From assembly GCA_907163375.1 (NCBI GenBank), contig CAJQUW010009248.1, positions 62,001 through 126,000 on the forward strand: a stretch of 64,000 bases of DNA. Direction: 5' to 3'. The notes under the pieces are model-generated. The model did no database searches. It was given only the letters and a program-made list of their open reading frames with translations, and was not told the origin of the DNA. The translations under genes and the position numbers were made by a program. Below are positions 23,263 through 33,196 of this stretch, piece after piece (positions within the stretch are counted from its first letter, which is position 1; each line of letters begins with the position of its first letter). Origin of the DNA: Prostheceraeus crozeri. Lineage: Eukaryota; Platyhelminthes; Polycladida; Euryleptidae.

Positions 23263-23441
23263 GGTATATAAACCACTGCCTCTCATTTCATTTCATTTCA
23301 ATCATGCAGACGCCGAACAGTCAAGTCAGCTCTCAAGTGAAACCCGTAGCTATGTATACCGCAAGGGACATTCGGCAATGGTCAATCTTGTTTAACCTCT
23401 CTGCGTCATGTTTGCAAGTTATTGCCTCTGTCTCAACGTAG
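23263..23441 (+). CDS. TATA box followed by a small 45-aa frame
   Basis: GGGTATATAAACC at about 23263-23274 is a clear TATA box. Some 30 bp downstream an ATG at 23304 opens a 45-codon frame, rich in Ser, Val and Gln, ending at 23441. No homology is recognised and no second copy is available for comparison. The ATG may instead belong to a spliced leader. Listed because promoter and ATG are well spaced. Confidence 0.25.
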
Positions 23442-23527
23442 TATGCATTCGCGTCAGGGCGACATTTAGCCAACTGTCGAAGGTTGCCTAAAACTTTCTG
23501 TTGCATACGTTATGAGAACCATGAGTT

Positions 23528-23731
23528 CTACCTGTCTCTATCAATGAGACGAATTGATGAATGGAATGAAATGGGAGAACACTCACGCGCCACACGCAAC
23601 ATAACACACCTCTTTCTTCCGTAGTCTAACAAGCTCTTTACACATGGATCGCAGTCGATTGCTATCCCTGTATCAGAAGTGTAAGCTATCTTAATTTTAT
23701 TTGACACTATTTCACTACCATCATCGCCCAT
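23528..23731 (-). CDS. Small hypothetical frame overlapping a tandem duplication
   Basis: A 67-aa reverse frame starting MGDDGSEIVSNK with a CDPC motif. Its 5' half lies in the first unit of the 205-bp tandem repeat. The second unit holds the same start but is shifted by an inserted base. No family recognised; could be chance. Confidence 0.2.
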   Translation of the reverse strand: MGDDGSEIVSNKIKIAYTSDTGIAIDCDPCVKSLLDYGRKRCVMLRVARECSPISFHSSIRLIDRDR

Positions 23732-24027
23732 ATGAAATGTTTTAAGATTTACAAGTTAGACTAAGCGTGCTATTATTTCCAAATGAAAAAGTATACATGG
23801 TGAAATCATCCACTTAAGCCCATCCGTAGTCTAACAAGCTCTTTACACATGGATCGCAGTCGATTGCTATCCCTGTATCAGAAGTGTAAGGTATCTTAAT
23901 TTTATTTGACACTATTTCAACTACCATCATCGCCCATATGAAATGTTTTAAGATTTACAAGTTAGACTAAGCGTGCTACTTTTTCCAAATGAAAAAGTAT
24001 ACATGGTTAAATCATCCACTGAAGCCC
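23619..24027. repeat. Tandem duplication, two units of 205 bp
   Basis: Unit one (23619-23823) and unit two (23824 to about 24027) both begin CCGTAGTCTAACAAGC and differ at a handful of bases plus one single-base insertion. The near identity points to a recent duplication within the Polinton left arm. Confidence 0.9.
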
Positions 24028-24077
24028 CCTTCAAGTAAGTCAGTATGAAAGCAAAGATAATACGAAATAAAAATTTA

Positions 24078-24524
24078 TTATGGCATGTATTTCAAAAGGT
24101 CTTCATCGTCAATATCGTCCCAGAGTCTGGCTTCACATAGATAGCAAAAACAGTTCACTTGCTTTAATCGTTCTTCCACTGCGAGCCTCACTTTGTCGAT
24201 ATACTCCCACTCCGCCATAGTTCGTGGCTGGGAGTTAGGGGTGTACCACTCCCATAATTGGTGGAGGAATTTGGTGCTGGTGATCTCCATCACATCGTCA
24301 GTATCGTACTGGAGATACTTCCACCTCACGCCTGTTAAGTCGGGACACTCCTTCTCACATACACTCTCTTCGTCGTCCGCTGGTAATGACAACTTTCTGA
24401 TATTGTCCAGTCGGTACACCTTCTCTAACTTCCCCTTCGTTGGAGCGTTTGGTGCAACGAGCGCCTTTGGTGTTGAGGATGGAGAAGAGAATTTTGTGTT
24501 TGGTGTTGTCGGAGGACTTGTCAT
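24078..24524 (-). CDS. Uncharacterised 148-aa Polinton left-arm protein
   Basis: The frame starts MTSPPTTPNTKFSS, with a Ser/Thr/Pro-rich disordered N terminus of about 30 residues. A mixed, acidic body follows with several Trp (WKYLQYD, LWEWYTP, AEWEYIDKV) and a C-terminal CFCYLC motif before an acidic tail. An AATAAA signal on the reverse strand lies near its end (about 24068). No family recognised. It is divergent from the zinc-finger/polymerase gene to its right, and its promoter would lie at 24525-24640, where TATATAC occurs on the reverse strand. Copy B does not extend this far, so conservation cannot be tested. Confidence 0.5.
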   Translation of the reverse strand: MTSPPTTPNTKFSSPSSTPKALVAPNAPTKGKLEKVYRLDNIRKLSLPADDEESVCEKECPDLTGVRWKYLQYDTDDVMEITSTKFLHQLWEWYTPNSQPRTMAEWEYIDKVRLAVEERLKQVNCFCYLCEARLWDDIDDEDLLKYMP

Positions 24525-24937
24525 GTTGACTGTGAATTATAACTTTGAAATGTTTTCTAATTCTTAAGTATCAACAAGCAACCAATCAGAATGAACAGCC
24601 AATGAATGATGAATATGAAAGTATATATGTAAAGTGACATTCGTGTCATTTCACTCTGTCTTTGTGACATATAAGTGAAGTGTTCTCTGGCGAATTCTAT
24701 ATTTGAGGCGTACAAGTGAACTGCTCTCTCGTGAAGTCTCTATCTTGTTGAAGTATCAACCTTAAACTGGATTTCGTTGAAATTGTAAGTTGAAAATTTC
24801 TTCACTCATCTCCCTCAAACGTGTGGCTAATAGCATCTTCCTCAATTTCAGGCATCAACTTCATCACCAACGCCCTCCCTTCTCGAGGAAAGTTTAGAGT
24901 TGTTGAGTCAAAGTAGGTTGTAACAATACACTGAGAC

Positions 24938-27900
24938 TTGAACAGAGATGATAGAATGATTTCTCTTTCAGGTGATGTGAGTTCCAGCTCAGGACTCTCG
25001 CGACAAGGCAACGAGTGGGAATGTGCCGACTGCGGACATATGTTTACAAGGAAGCACAGTCTCCTTCGGCACATCAAACAACGTGTGTGTCAACGCAAAG
25101 CGGCGTCAATCTCGGGAGGTGAAGTTGATTCTGACGATGACATCTCCTTTCCTTGCGATTTGTGCCCTCTTTCTTTTGATAGTCACTTTCAGTGATCTTC
25201 GCGCAGACTTCAACACACGCATGCAAAGGATCACTACACCAACGGTACCTCTACCATCTTCCTCATTAATGTTTCACATAATAATTTAGTACGCGACTAC
25301 TGCATGGAGTCCAATACTGAAATAGTAGATTTTCCTGAGTTACTCCTTCAAAATTCTAACATTATCGAAGCGCTCTTCAACAATTTAGACAATTTTAGAA
25401 TGAAGGCGCTCATCTACCTTAAACTAAAATATATTAAGATAGATTTTCAAACGGGTCAAGTGACGGAGAGAATACAGTTTCATGTTCCTTCCTCTTCCGC
25501 AACCGAAGTTGTAGACTGCGAGTCTTGGCTAAATTTTCACATTCAATGTTTAAAATCAAATGTAGATAAATTCAATCAACGCGACAGCGCTCTCATTTTT
25601 GATGGTGTGGACTCAGCCATATTCAAAATTTCACTATTAGAAAGTCATGCAGCTCGAGGTACATCTAACCTACCAAAAACGTTGTATAATAAGAAAGCTG
25701 TCATCAATGTCGATTGTAAATCACAGTGTTTCAAATATGCAGTCCTATCCATCCTTCACTATAATGATATCAACGCGCACCGAGATCGCACCTATAGCTA
25801 TAGACAGTGGGAGGATGAACTAGACTTTGAAGGTTGTGATAGTAACAACATGAAAATCAAAGATGTAGAAACGTTCGAAAAACATAATAAGATTAAAATT
25901 GTCGTTCACGTGTGGGAGAAGGGGTTGAAGGGTGCCCGCTATAATTCACGTTCAACTTGTTATGAACGTGTAGTCAACCTCTTATTAGTAAAACAAGATG
26001 ATAGCGAGGAATGGCACTACTGTGGTATACCCAAAATCTCTCGCTTGTACACTCACTTGGAGCACTCTAAAAGAGGTGAACATTTTGTATGCGACCGCTG
26101 TATCCGCTCCTTTTGGAGTAAAGATAAATTTGAAACTCACTATGAATGGTGCAAGCGAGGTAAATTACAAATGGAACGCATGCCCAAAGATAAAATATTT
26201 TCACATAGGGATAATGGTGACGAATTAAGTCCCCTGCGTGTCATTTACGCAGACATAGAATGCTACATTGATGATATCATCCACAAGCCAGCAGCCATAT
26301 CCTGCTATGAAGTATGGCATGACCACTTTAGGAATAGACAAAACAAAATGCATACTTGGCAAGGTGAAGATTGCATTTCAAAATTTCTAGAATTTCTCGA
26401 TAAACCTGCTAAATTTCAACAATCATATGATTCCCAATTGCAGCGTAAGTCACTACATATGTCAGATGAAGACAAACAAAAATTTGAAAGTTGGACATCG
26501 TGCCCTAAATGTCATAAAACGTTTGATGACGATAAAATTAAGAAAGTGCGTGATCATGATCACATCACTGGTAAATTTAGAAACGCACTCTGCTCCAAAT
26601 GTAACTTTTCACTTAGGTTGAGACGTCGTGTACTACCCGTCATTTTTCATAACTTTAAGGGCTATGACAGTCATATGCTCATAAAAGGAGGGTTGAGCCA
26701 GATGAAATCGTGGCAGTTTAATGTAATAGCGCAAGCGAGAGAAAAATTCATGGCAATGACAGCAAAAGTACCAGTAGATAAAACAAAAGAAAATAAGACA
26801 GTCTTCTTCGAAATAAAATTTTTAGATTCATTTCAATTCATGTCAGCGTCACTAGCTTCTCTCGTTCGTAATCTCAAGTTTCTTCCCCATAGTCAAACTT
26901 TGAAGAAACACTATCCAAACTTAACGGATGAAATAATCACTCGCAAAGGAGTCTTTCCTTATGCGTATTTTAGCTCAATGTCTAAACTAAATGAAACAAC
27001 CCTTCCTTCCATTGACAAATTCCAAAACGATTTGACGGGTGAACATTGTCCAGTAGAAGATTATGAACATGCTCAAGAGGCATGGATAAAATTTGATTGT
27101 AAAACTTTTGGCGATTATATGATCGCTTACTTAGAATTAGATGTCATTTTGCTGGTTGATGTCTTTCAGGAATTTCGACGAGTGGCATTAAGAAGACAAA
27201 TTAGATCCTGTCCACTTTGTCAGTCTACCAGCCATGTCCTTTAAATCAGCCTTTAAAATGACTGGTGAGACCATTCATCTCTTACAAGACCCGGATATGT
27301 ATAATATATTTGAGCGCGGAATACGCGGTGGTCTCACATTTGTAAATAAACATCATATAAAATCTGAAACAGCAGGTGATGATCATATCCACCTAAAGTA
27401 CTATGACCAAAATAATTTATATGGCAGTTCACTGTCTAAACCACTACCTCATTCCGAGTTTAGTTGGTTAAATCAAGATGAGCTTGAGTATTACTCCAAC
27501 CCTTCAAACATACTGAAGATTCCAGATGAAGGTGATTGGGGATATTATTTTGAAGTGGATTTGATTTATCCAAATAGCATTAAAAATAAAACTGCTGATT
27601 TCCCACTCGCACCTGAATCTGGTGAAGTGACTGAAGATATGTTTTCACCATTCATGTCACAATTTCATAATAACTTAACAGAGTGTGGACAGCCAAGGTA
27701 CAAACCATGCCGCAAACTTTTACTCACCCAATATGATAAGAAAAATTATCTCGTACACTTCTGCATACTAAAATTCTATTTAGAAATGGGCATGCTTCTA
27801 AAGTCAGTTCACCGCATTATCAAATTTAGACAGAAAGCCTTCCTCAAACCCTACATAGATAGTAACAGTCAAAAAACTGCACTCGCCCAAAATAATTTTG

Positions 27901-28752
27901 AAAAGGATTTTTATAAATATAAGAATTAGTCTTTTCGGAAAGACCATGGAGGATGTTAGAAAACGTATGAACTACAAACTAGTCGTTGATGAACAAAAAT
28001 ATCACAAATTGACCTCATCATCTCTCTTTTCATTGATAGAGACATCATCGATGAGGATCTTGTAGGTGTTAAAATGATAAAATCAGAAGTTGAGTTGTGC
28101 AAACCCATCTATATTGGGCAAGCCGTTTTAGATTATTCCAAGCTTGAAATGTATCAATTTTTCTACAAGATATTAAAACCATGACCTCACGTAAGAGGTT
28201 CGCTTGCTGGGTGGTGATACAGATAGTTTCTTTTTAGGAATTACCACTCAAAAAGATTTAAATTTTAATGAAGTAGGCAAGTCATTAGAAAAATATTTCG
28301 ACACATCTAACTACTATCCCACTCATCCACTCTATTCTATACAGAATAAAGCCAAACTTGGTTGTTTTAAGGATGAAACAGCAGGAAAGGAAATAGATGA
28401 AATGATTCTTCTTCGGCCTAAAATGTATTCCATGAAATTAAAAGAATGTGCAGGTAGTATTAAGCGTGCTAAAGGTATATCAAAATCCATTGTTCACAAA
28501 ATGAAACATCGGTCCTATAAGAAGGCCTATAAAAATAAAACTATAACTTTTGTCAATATGACAATCTTAAAATCTCAAGTTCATACTGTGAAAACGCACA
28601 CGTTCAAGAAACGAGCGCTTTCAGCATGGGAGGATCAGAGTTGTTGGATAGGACATAACACATCTCTTCCACATGGACATCCTGACACGAACATACCTCC
28701 ACCCAAAAGAATAAAACTCACGCTACCACATTCAGGAGATGTATTGACATAA
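24938..28752 (+). pseudogene. C2H2 zinc fingers fused to Polinton protein-primed DNA polymerase B (copy A, broken)
   Basis: The gene begins with two C2H2 fingers (CADCGHMFTRKHSLLRH and CDLCPLSF...). A TGA at 25193 lies inside the second finger, and the same frame continues into the polymerase from 25304. Next come the N-terminal domain with KSQCFKYAVLSIL, a finger CDRCIRSFWSK, exonuclease motif YADIECY (26248), an HNH-like block DHDHITGKFRNA, FHNFKGYDSH and YLELD. Polymerase motifs follow: YDQNNLYGSS (27401), KYKN near 27920, GDTDSF (28213). Breaks visible against copy B are frameshifts near 27190, 27928, 28020 and 28195 and a TGA at 28183. The protein would replicate the element by protein priming, but this copy is a pseudogene. 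An upstream spliced exon is possible (TTCTCTTTCAG at 24961-24971). Confidence 0.9.
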
Positions 28753-28931
28753 TCAACTTTAACTCAGTATTTTGATGTTGCTTTTTGTAGATATACATGG
28801 TTGTTTTATGTATCGCATGAGATCGTTTCTTCCTTGTGAATATATGCCTACAGTCAGCCCATTCCCCCTTTATCTGTGAAAAGACTTTTTCATATACATA
28901 TTTTTATTTCAATTAACATATCACAATGGCT
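28753..28931. terminator. Convergent 3' region between polymerase and the 516-aa gene
   Basis: About 180 bp between two gene ends facing each other. It contains TTTTTATTT, which reads as AAATAAAAA on the reverse strand just past the 516-aa stop. The same spacer is recognisable in copy B at 61900-62160. Confidence 0.45.
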
Positions 28932-30482
28932 TCACTTTGTTTTCCGAAACACTGAAGTTACGAGGGATTTAGTATCTTTCACATGGATGCACTCTTGTAA
29001 ACCATTGGTAATTTTGATAGCAATAGAGGGTATAGTTTGTTTGACGACGGGATGATAGAAAATAGATTCAAACATCTTCTCAACTATTCCATATGAAGCG
29101 TCTTTATCATGAATGAAGTCACGTAAAATGTATTCTTTTTTCTCACCAACAGAAATAGGTAGAATCAAATCACTTTGAATGTAAAGGTGCTGTTCATGTT
29201 TATCAAGTGTCATTGGTGTTTCTATACCAATCGTATGCGCAGCAGTAAACACAGTTTGTAGCATTGAAAAACCAAAGAGTTTTTTCAAATTTTTACTCCA
29301 TTGACATTGAATGTCATCACCCAGTTTCAGAACAACGCGTTGATTTTCAATTGAAAACGAAATGTGGTGTGTCTTTACATCATATTTACTTTTCATCACA
29401 TGCTTCAACTTCTGTTGTATATAAGGATTTACTACATGAATGAAGCTTTCAACTGTATGATATAGACACGGCATTATATTGATAGCAACTTTAGATTCTT
29501 GATAAGACTGGTAAATTTTCTTGATGCGATCACCATAGATGTCAACCCACCATTCATCATTAACTGAATCAGCTTTAGTGTGATATTCATGAGAAGCATA
29601 CACCACACCGCTTCCAATAATAGGGGTTGGATGTCTTACAAAATGACGCAAGGTTGGAGAGAAATAAACTGTAAGTTTGTCATTATATTTCTGAATAACC
29701 AACTTATTTTTGTCCGCCATAATTTTCTCTCCATACTTCTTACCCACAGTCTCATTCCATCGTTTTACTAACTCAATAAGTGATAAAGGTTGAACACCAC
29801 GCTTTTTCAAAATGATGCGTATTTCGCATTCTACAACATCTTCATCAAATATTTTAAATTTATAATGAAATTTGTTGATTCGATTTGAATAAACTTTTTT
29901 AACATTTGCAGTAGCAATTGACGTTAGATGTAGTCCATAGCCAAAACCGAGATGTGGATAGAATTCATTATCCAACCTCAGTGTAAGACCTTTAGTAAAA
30001 GAATGAAAGCGAAGGAACTGTCTCCCACTCCAATGATAGATAGTAAACTCATAAGCTTTCTGATTTTTATTCTTCATGATGGAAGTATTACCACTATTGA
30101 ACGCCTTAATAATTTTCTCATTCCCAAATGGACCATAATAATCTGATTTTATCTGAATCCATTCATAGTTCCACTTTCCATCTGATGTAAAATTGTATGG
30201 GAACTGGAATGCATTATTCATCGTTATTCCATCTTGGGTGCGAGGAGTCAATATCATTTCTTCCAAATCATTCACATTCTGAATATTGCTATCATAGCAA
30301 ATACTAGAAACGCCAACCTCCCATTCACCTTCTAAATGTAGTGGGCGATTTAATTCTACTCGATAGTCTGATGGTTTATTTTTGGGAAATTTATTCATAG
30401 AAGCATTACTGGGTAAGTAGATTAGAAACGAGTCCTTATTTTCACTTTCCATATTATTCACATTGGAAAAATATATTAGCAT
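28932..30482 (-). CDS. Uncharacterised Polinton protein, 516 aa, with WEVG motif (copy A, intact)
   Basis: The frame is uninterrupted. It starts MLIYFSNVNN; a second Met at residue 11 may be the true start. Residues 19-60 read SFLIYLPSNAS then LNRPLHLEGEWEVGV. The neighbouring gene has the same F/Y-x-N ... L-x-G-x-WEVGV start, so the two are paralogues. The body is rich in predicted beta strands with scattered aromatic residues, with no signal peptide or transmembrane span. Being last in the train that includes capsid and protease, a virion surface or fibre role is plausible, but this is inference from position. Copy B carries the same gene with breaks. Confidence 0.7.
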   Translation of the reverse strand: MLIYFSNVNNMESENKDSFLIYLPSNASMNKFPKNKPSDYRVELNRPLHLEGEWEVGVSSICYDSNIQNVNDLEEMILTPRTQDGITMNNAFQFPYNFTSDGKWNYEWIQIKSDYYGPFGNEKIIKAFNSGNTSIMKNKNQKAYEFTIYHWSGRQFLRFHSFTKGLTLRLDNEFYPHLGFGYGLHLTSIATANVKKVYSNRINKFHYKFKIFDEDVVECEIRIILKKRGVQPLSLIELVKRWNETVGKKYGEKIMADKNKLVIQKYNDKLTVYFSPTLRHFVRHPTPIIGSGVVYASHEYHTKADSVNDEWWVDIYGDRIKKIYQSYQESKVAINIMPCLYHTVESFIHVVNPYIQQKLKHVMKSKYDVKTHHISFSIENQRVVLKLGDDIQCQWSKNLKKLFGFSMLQTVFTAAHTIGIETPMTLDKHEQHLYIQSDLILPISVGEKKEYILRDFIHDKDASYGIVEKMFESIFYHPVVKQTIPSIAIKITNGLQECIHVKDTKSLVTSVFRKTK

Positions 30483-30491
30483 ACTTTTGCA

Positions 30492-31889
30492 TTAACTCTT
30501 CATTCGGAAATGGAGTGTGATACTTGTCACAGCATCTTTATGAAAAGGAATCAACGCACCAGCATCGTCATAAATTGCAATATCAATTTGTGGGATGTAG
30601 TTTGATTTCTGCTTTGTATAATGTACTTTCTTGAAAGTATGCTAAGATAAAATACTGCAGCTTTTTGGCTGGTATGGTATCATTGCTAGCAATGGAGCTT
30701 CAACATCTCCCACACGTACATCTTCACCAATATTGGAATATATCTGAAAATAGTTAATACGACGCGATAGCGACATGTCTGCGCTAGCTTTGGTTACAGT
30801 ACCACTTTTAAAGATATTTTGATCAAAACCCAAAATGTCCATTAGAGTTTTATCCATAATTAGTTCAATACCTTTTCCACTTATAGTGAGAGACAAAACA
30901 CCTTCTTTTTCAGAAAATGAAATATGTTGCTCATTAATCACTTCATTTAAATAATCTACAACCAGTTTAACCGAAGTAATAATGCGAGGCATCAACACTC
31001 TTGTTTCATGTAAGATACCACTGAAAGGCTCTACACACTTTCTGTATAAAGATACGGCCCATTCTGTATCAAATTGATTTGGCCTTTCACATGGTAAAAG
31101 TTGCATATCAAATTTTCCATTAACAGCTGCAGAATGATGTCGTAAGAACTGATGAAAATCTTTTGAACAAACTAATACTAGATCATCATCATTTAATTTA
31201 CTTATTGCAATATGATTAGATGATTTGATATAAGTCAATGTTGCCACTTGTTTACCATCAACTCGAAGGAGATAATTAAATTTCTTCAATAATGTTTCAG
31301 GAGTCATGTTTGTCTTTCTTGGCTTAATCACAATCTTCTTCACCAACGTCTTCTCATTTCTTGGAATAAGATCTACATAATAAGCTTCCTCTCGATATAT
31401 TAACTGTTTATGACCACTTATGTGGTAATTAACATTAAAATTATCATAGCTTGTTAAGGCGCTAGCGAGGTAACCTAAATGATTTCTTAAACTTGGACTT
31501 AAACCAACAATCCAATCTTTCTCAACTACATGATGTACATAATTATGATCATCATTGTGCGGAGTAAATTGGACAATATGTTTACACGCTTTATTCAAAA
31601 AATCATATATAAACTTTTTACATGATAAGAGATCTTTCTTTGGCCAGTGTGGAATGTATACTCGGCAGCCCTTTTCACATTGGTAAGCAGCTGTGCGTCT
31701 CATATTAATAGTCATCACCTCATGATCAAAAGTATAGACACAGTTGCTATAAACAAGTTGAGTGACACCCACTTCCCAATTTCCATTTAGCTGTTGTGTA
31801 TGATCAATGGGAGTAGAAAAGAGTGCGGCTCGATTACTAGCAAATCTCTTTGTAGCCACATTGCTAAGCAAAATATGATAAAACGACAT
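30492..31889 (-). pseudogene. Uncharacterised Polinton WEVG paralogue (copy A, premature stop)
   Basis: Starts MSFYHILLSN with QQLNGNWEVGVTQL at residues 32-45, the motif shared with the 516-aa protein. The frame is open for 415 residues and stops at TAG (30642), where copy B has GAG and continues about 50 residues to a stop matching 30492 here. The lost tail includes a hydrophobic C terminus ending HFRMKS in copy B. The protein is strand-rich and about 465 residues when complete. Function unknown; a structural virion protein is my best guess from its neighbours. One nonsense change is the only defect seen. Confidence 0.65.
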
Positions 31890-31912
31890 TTTTATATTGC
31901 TGATCTGCGACT

Positions 31913-32281
31913 TTGCATAACATCATGAAGACTTGGATTTTAGACTCTCTACAATATATCAGAGTTGATCGTGATGGAAACGTACATTTCAAAAATTCTC
32001 ATGGTCATACATCAAGAGGTATTACATTAACATGGCGACAATTTGTCAACCTCAATGATATCATGAGGGATTTGGAATATTTTGAAACATTAAGATTCAT
32101 CTCCTTGGGTGATCAAGTTTGGCTTCAACGTCGCAACAATGAAATTCAAATCTGCCATTCTCATTCCGCAAACTGTTTCTCATTTCGCAAATACAATTGG
32201 GAGAAGTATAGAAGATACATACATCGCTCCATCATGACATTTATTCGTCGTGAGTTCATCGCCCTACTATGCAAATCTTAA
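31913..32281 (+). CDS. PC4-like small protein 1 (copy A)
   Basis: 122 aa, intact in both copies. Start is MHNIMKTW; the second Met at 31925 aligns with the start of the downstream paralogue. Residues 22-56 (GNVHFKNSHG, then RGITLTWRQF, then a helix NLNDIMRDL) recall the PC4 layout of strand, G-x-ISL-x-xxQW and helix. A second half repeats the pattern: IQICHSHS, FSFRKYNW and KYRRYIHRSI. PC4 family proteins bind single-stranded DNA and act with TBP in transcription. The likeness is by pattern only. It opens a forward cluster opposed to the long reverse train, and the next genes are a paralogue and a TBP-like protein. Confidence 0.6.
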   Translation: MHNIMKTWILDSLQYIRVDRDGNVHFKNSHGHTSRGITLTWRQFVNLNDIMRDLEYFETLRFISLGDQVWLQRRNNEIQICHSHSANCFSFRKYNWEKYRRYIHRSIMTFIRREFIALLCKS

Positions 32282-32303
32282 TCAGACATGACTACCACAC
32301 ATC

Positions 32304-32953
32304 ATGAGTTGGAAATTAGATTCCCTACAACGTATTGAAACGGATCATGATCGAAACGTCTATTTCAAAGATTCAACTGGAAATGTGAGAAGAGAGTTTG
32401 CTTTATCTTATCGTCATTTTCAATCTCTACATCATATCATGAAGGATTGAAATACTTCTATATGAAAAGACATTCACGTATTGGAAATCGCATCTGGCTG
32501 CGCGTCAACAAACGGCGAATTCAACTCTATCATTCCCAACTTCATACTAACTTCACATTTCATCAAGGTAGTTGGGAGAAGTATAAAAGGAAGGTACATC
32601 GCTCAATTTACTCATTATTTCATCATGAAGCGCCATCGCTACACTATCGTCAACATTCTCCGTCGCTTCAGACTCTACACCAAAATCGATCTCACAACAT
32701 TACTCCAACACCTTCCAAACAGCAAGTATTACCCGGGCCGACCTCAAATGTTAATGGTGAAGATGAACAATTCACGGAATCTTCAACTCTTCCCAAATGG
32801 GACTGTACACATTCTCGGCGCCCTTTCTCATTCATCGGCGCAGTCAATGCGCTTAGAGCTACAAAGACTACTACGTCGGATATGGAAGAGGGAGAGGTGT
32901 GTGATGTCGAATCTGACTGTGGACAATATGGTGATCTCTACTCAATTGAGTGA
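32304..32953 (+). pseudogene. PC4-like small protein 2 with overprinted tail (copy A, one-base deletion)
   Basis: Starts MSWKLDSLQRIETDHD at 32304 and matches protein 1 over its full length (DSLQ, VYFKDSTG, SYRHFQSLHHIMKD). A one-base deletion at about 32448, compared with copy B, gives an early stop; the rest is open from 32447 to 32953. The C-terminal 100 residues go beyond the paralogue: they are Ser/His/Gln-rich then acidic (MEEGEVCDVESDCG). This tail is read from the same DNA as the first half of the TBP-like gene, in another frame. Copy B has the intact 216-aa version. Confidence 0.6.
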
Positions 32954-33170
32954 CAGTCTATCATTTTTGAAGATTCGTACCAGCAGTTACAATTTGTGTT
33001 ATGAACCCGAACTTTTTCCTGCAGCTCTCATTAGTTGTTGGTTACCTGTGCATGTGGCAATCTTTCATAATAGTAAAGTGATCATTACTGGACTAAAATC
33101 TCATGTACAAGCAAATGTGATCCTAGACTATCTCATCGAGTATGTACGCACCCAGCGGATTGTAAAATAA
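32625..33170 (+). CDS. TATA-binding-protein-like protein (copy A, intact)
   Basis: I start it at Met 32625 (MKRHRYTIVN), giving 181 aa, the size of the conserved TBP core. The two pseudo-symmetric TBP repeats can be followed. Repeat 1 runs about residues 6-88: IVN, IDL, YYPGRPQMLMVKM, and FPNGTVHILGALSHSSAQ. Repeat 2 runs about 98-178: TVDNMVIS, YEPELFPAALI (126-136), and IFHNSKVIITGLKS (146-159). YEPELFP and the 'sGk-xx-TGaKS' pattern are hallmarks of TBP. The DNA-intercalating Phe pairs seem only partly kept. A longer frame from 32481 exists but its start overlaps the PC4-like gene. Likely role: binding promoters of the element or competing with host TBP (inference). The stop overlaps an AATAAA signal. 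Confidence 0.75.
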   Translation: MKRHRYTIVNILRRFRLYTKIDLTTLLQHLPNSKYYPGRPQMLMVKMNNSRNLQLFPNGTVHILGALSHSSAQSMRLELQRLLRRIWKRERCVMSNLTVDNMVISTQLSDSLSFLKIRTSSYNLCYEPELFPAALISCWLPVHVAIFHNSKVIITGLKSHVQANVILDYLIEYVRTQRIVK

Positions 33171-33196
33171 AAAACAATTTTTCCAACATGATGTTT
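33165..33196. terminator. Convergent poly(A) signals between TBP-like and protease genes
   Basis: Forward AATAAA overlaps the TAA stop of the TBP-like gene (GTAAAATAAAAAAC), and reverse AAATAAAAAC overlaps the stop of the protease. Only 26 bp separate the two stops. The same arrangement is kept in copy B. Confidence 0.6.

Noticed and set aside
32481-32624. N-terminal extension of the TBP-like frame from 32481
   Set aside because: It lies wholly in the conserved part of the PC4-like gene in another frame and adds nothing TBP-like; the Met at 32625 fits the TBP core length.
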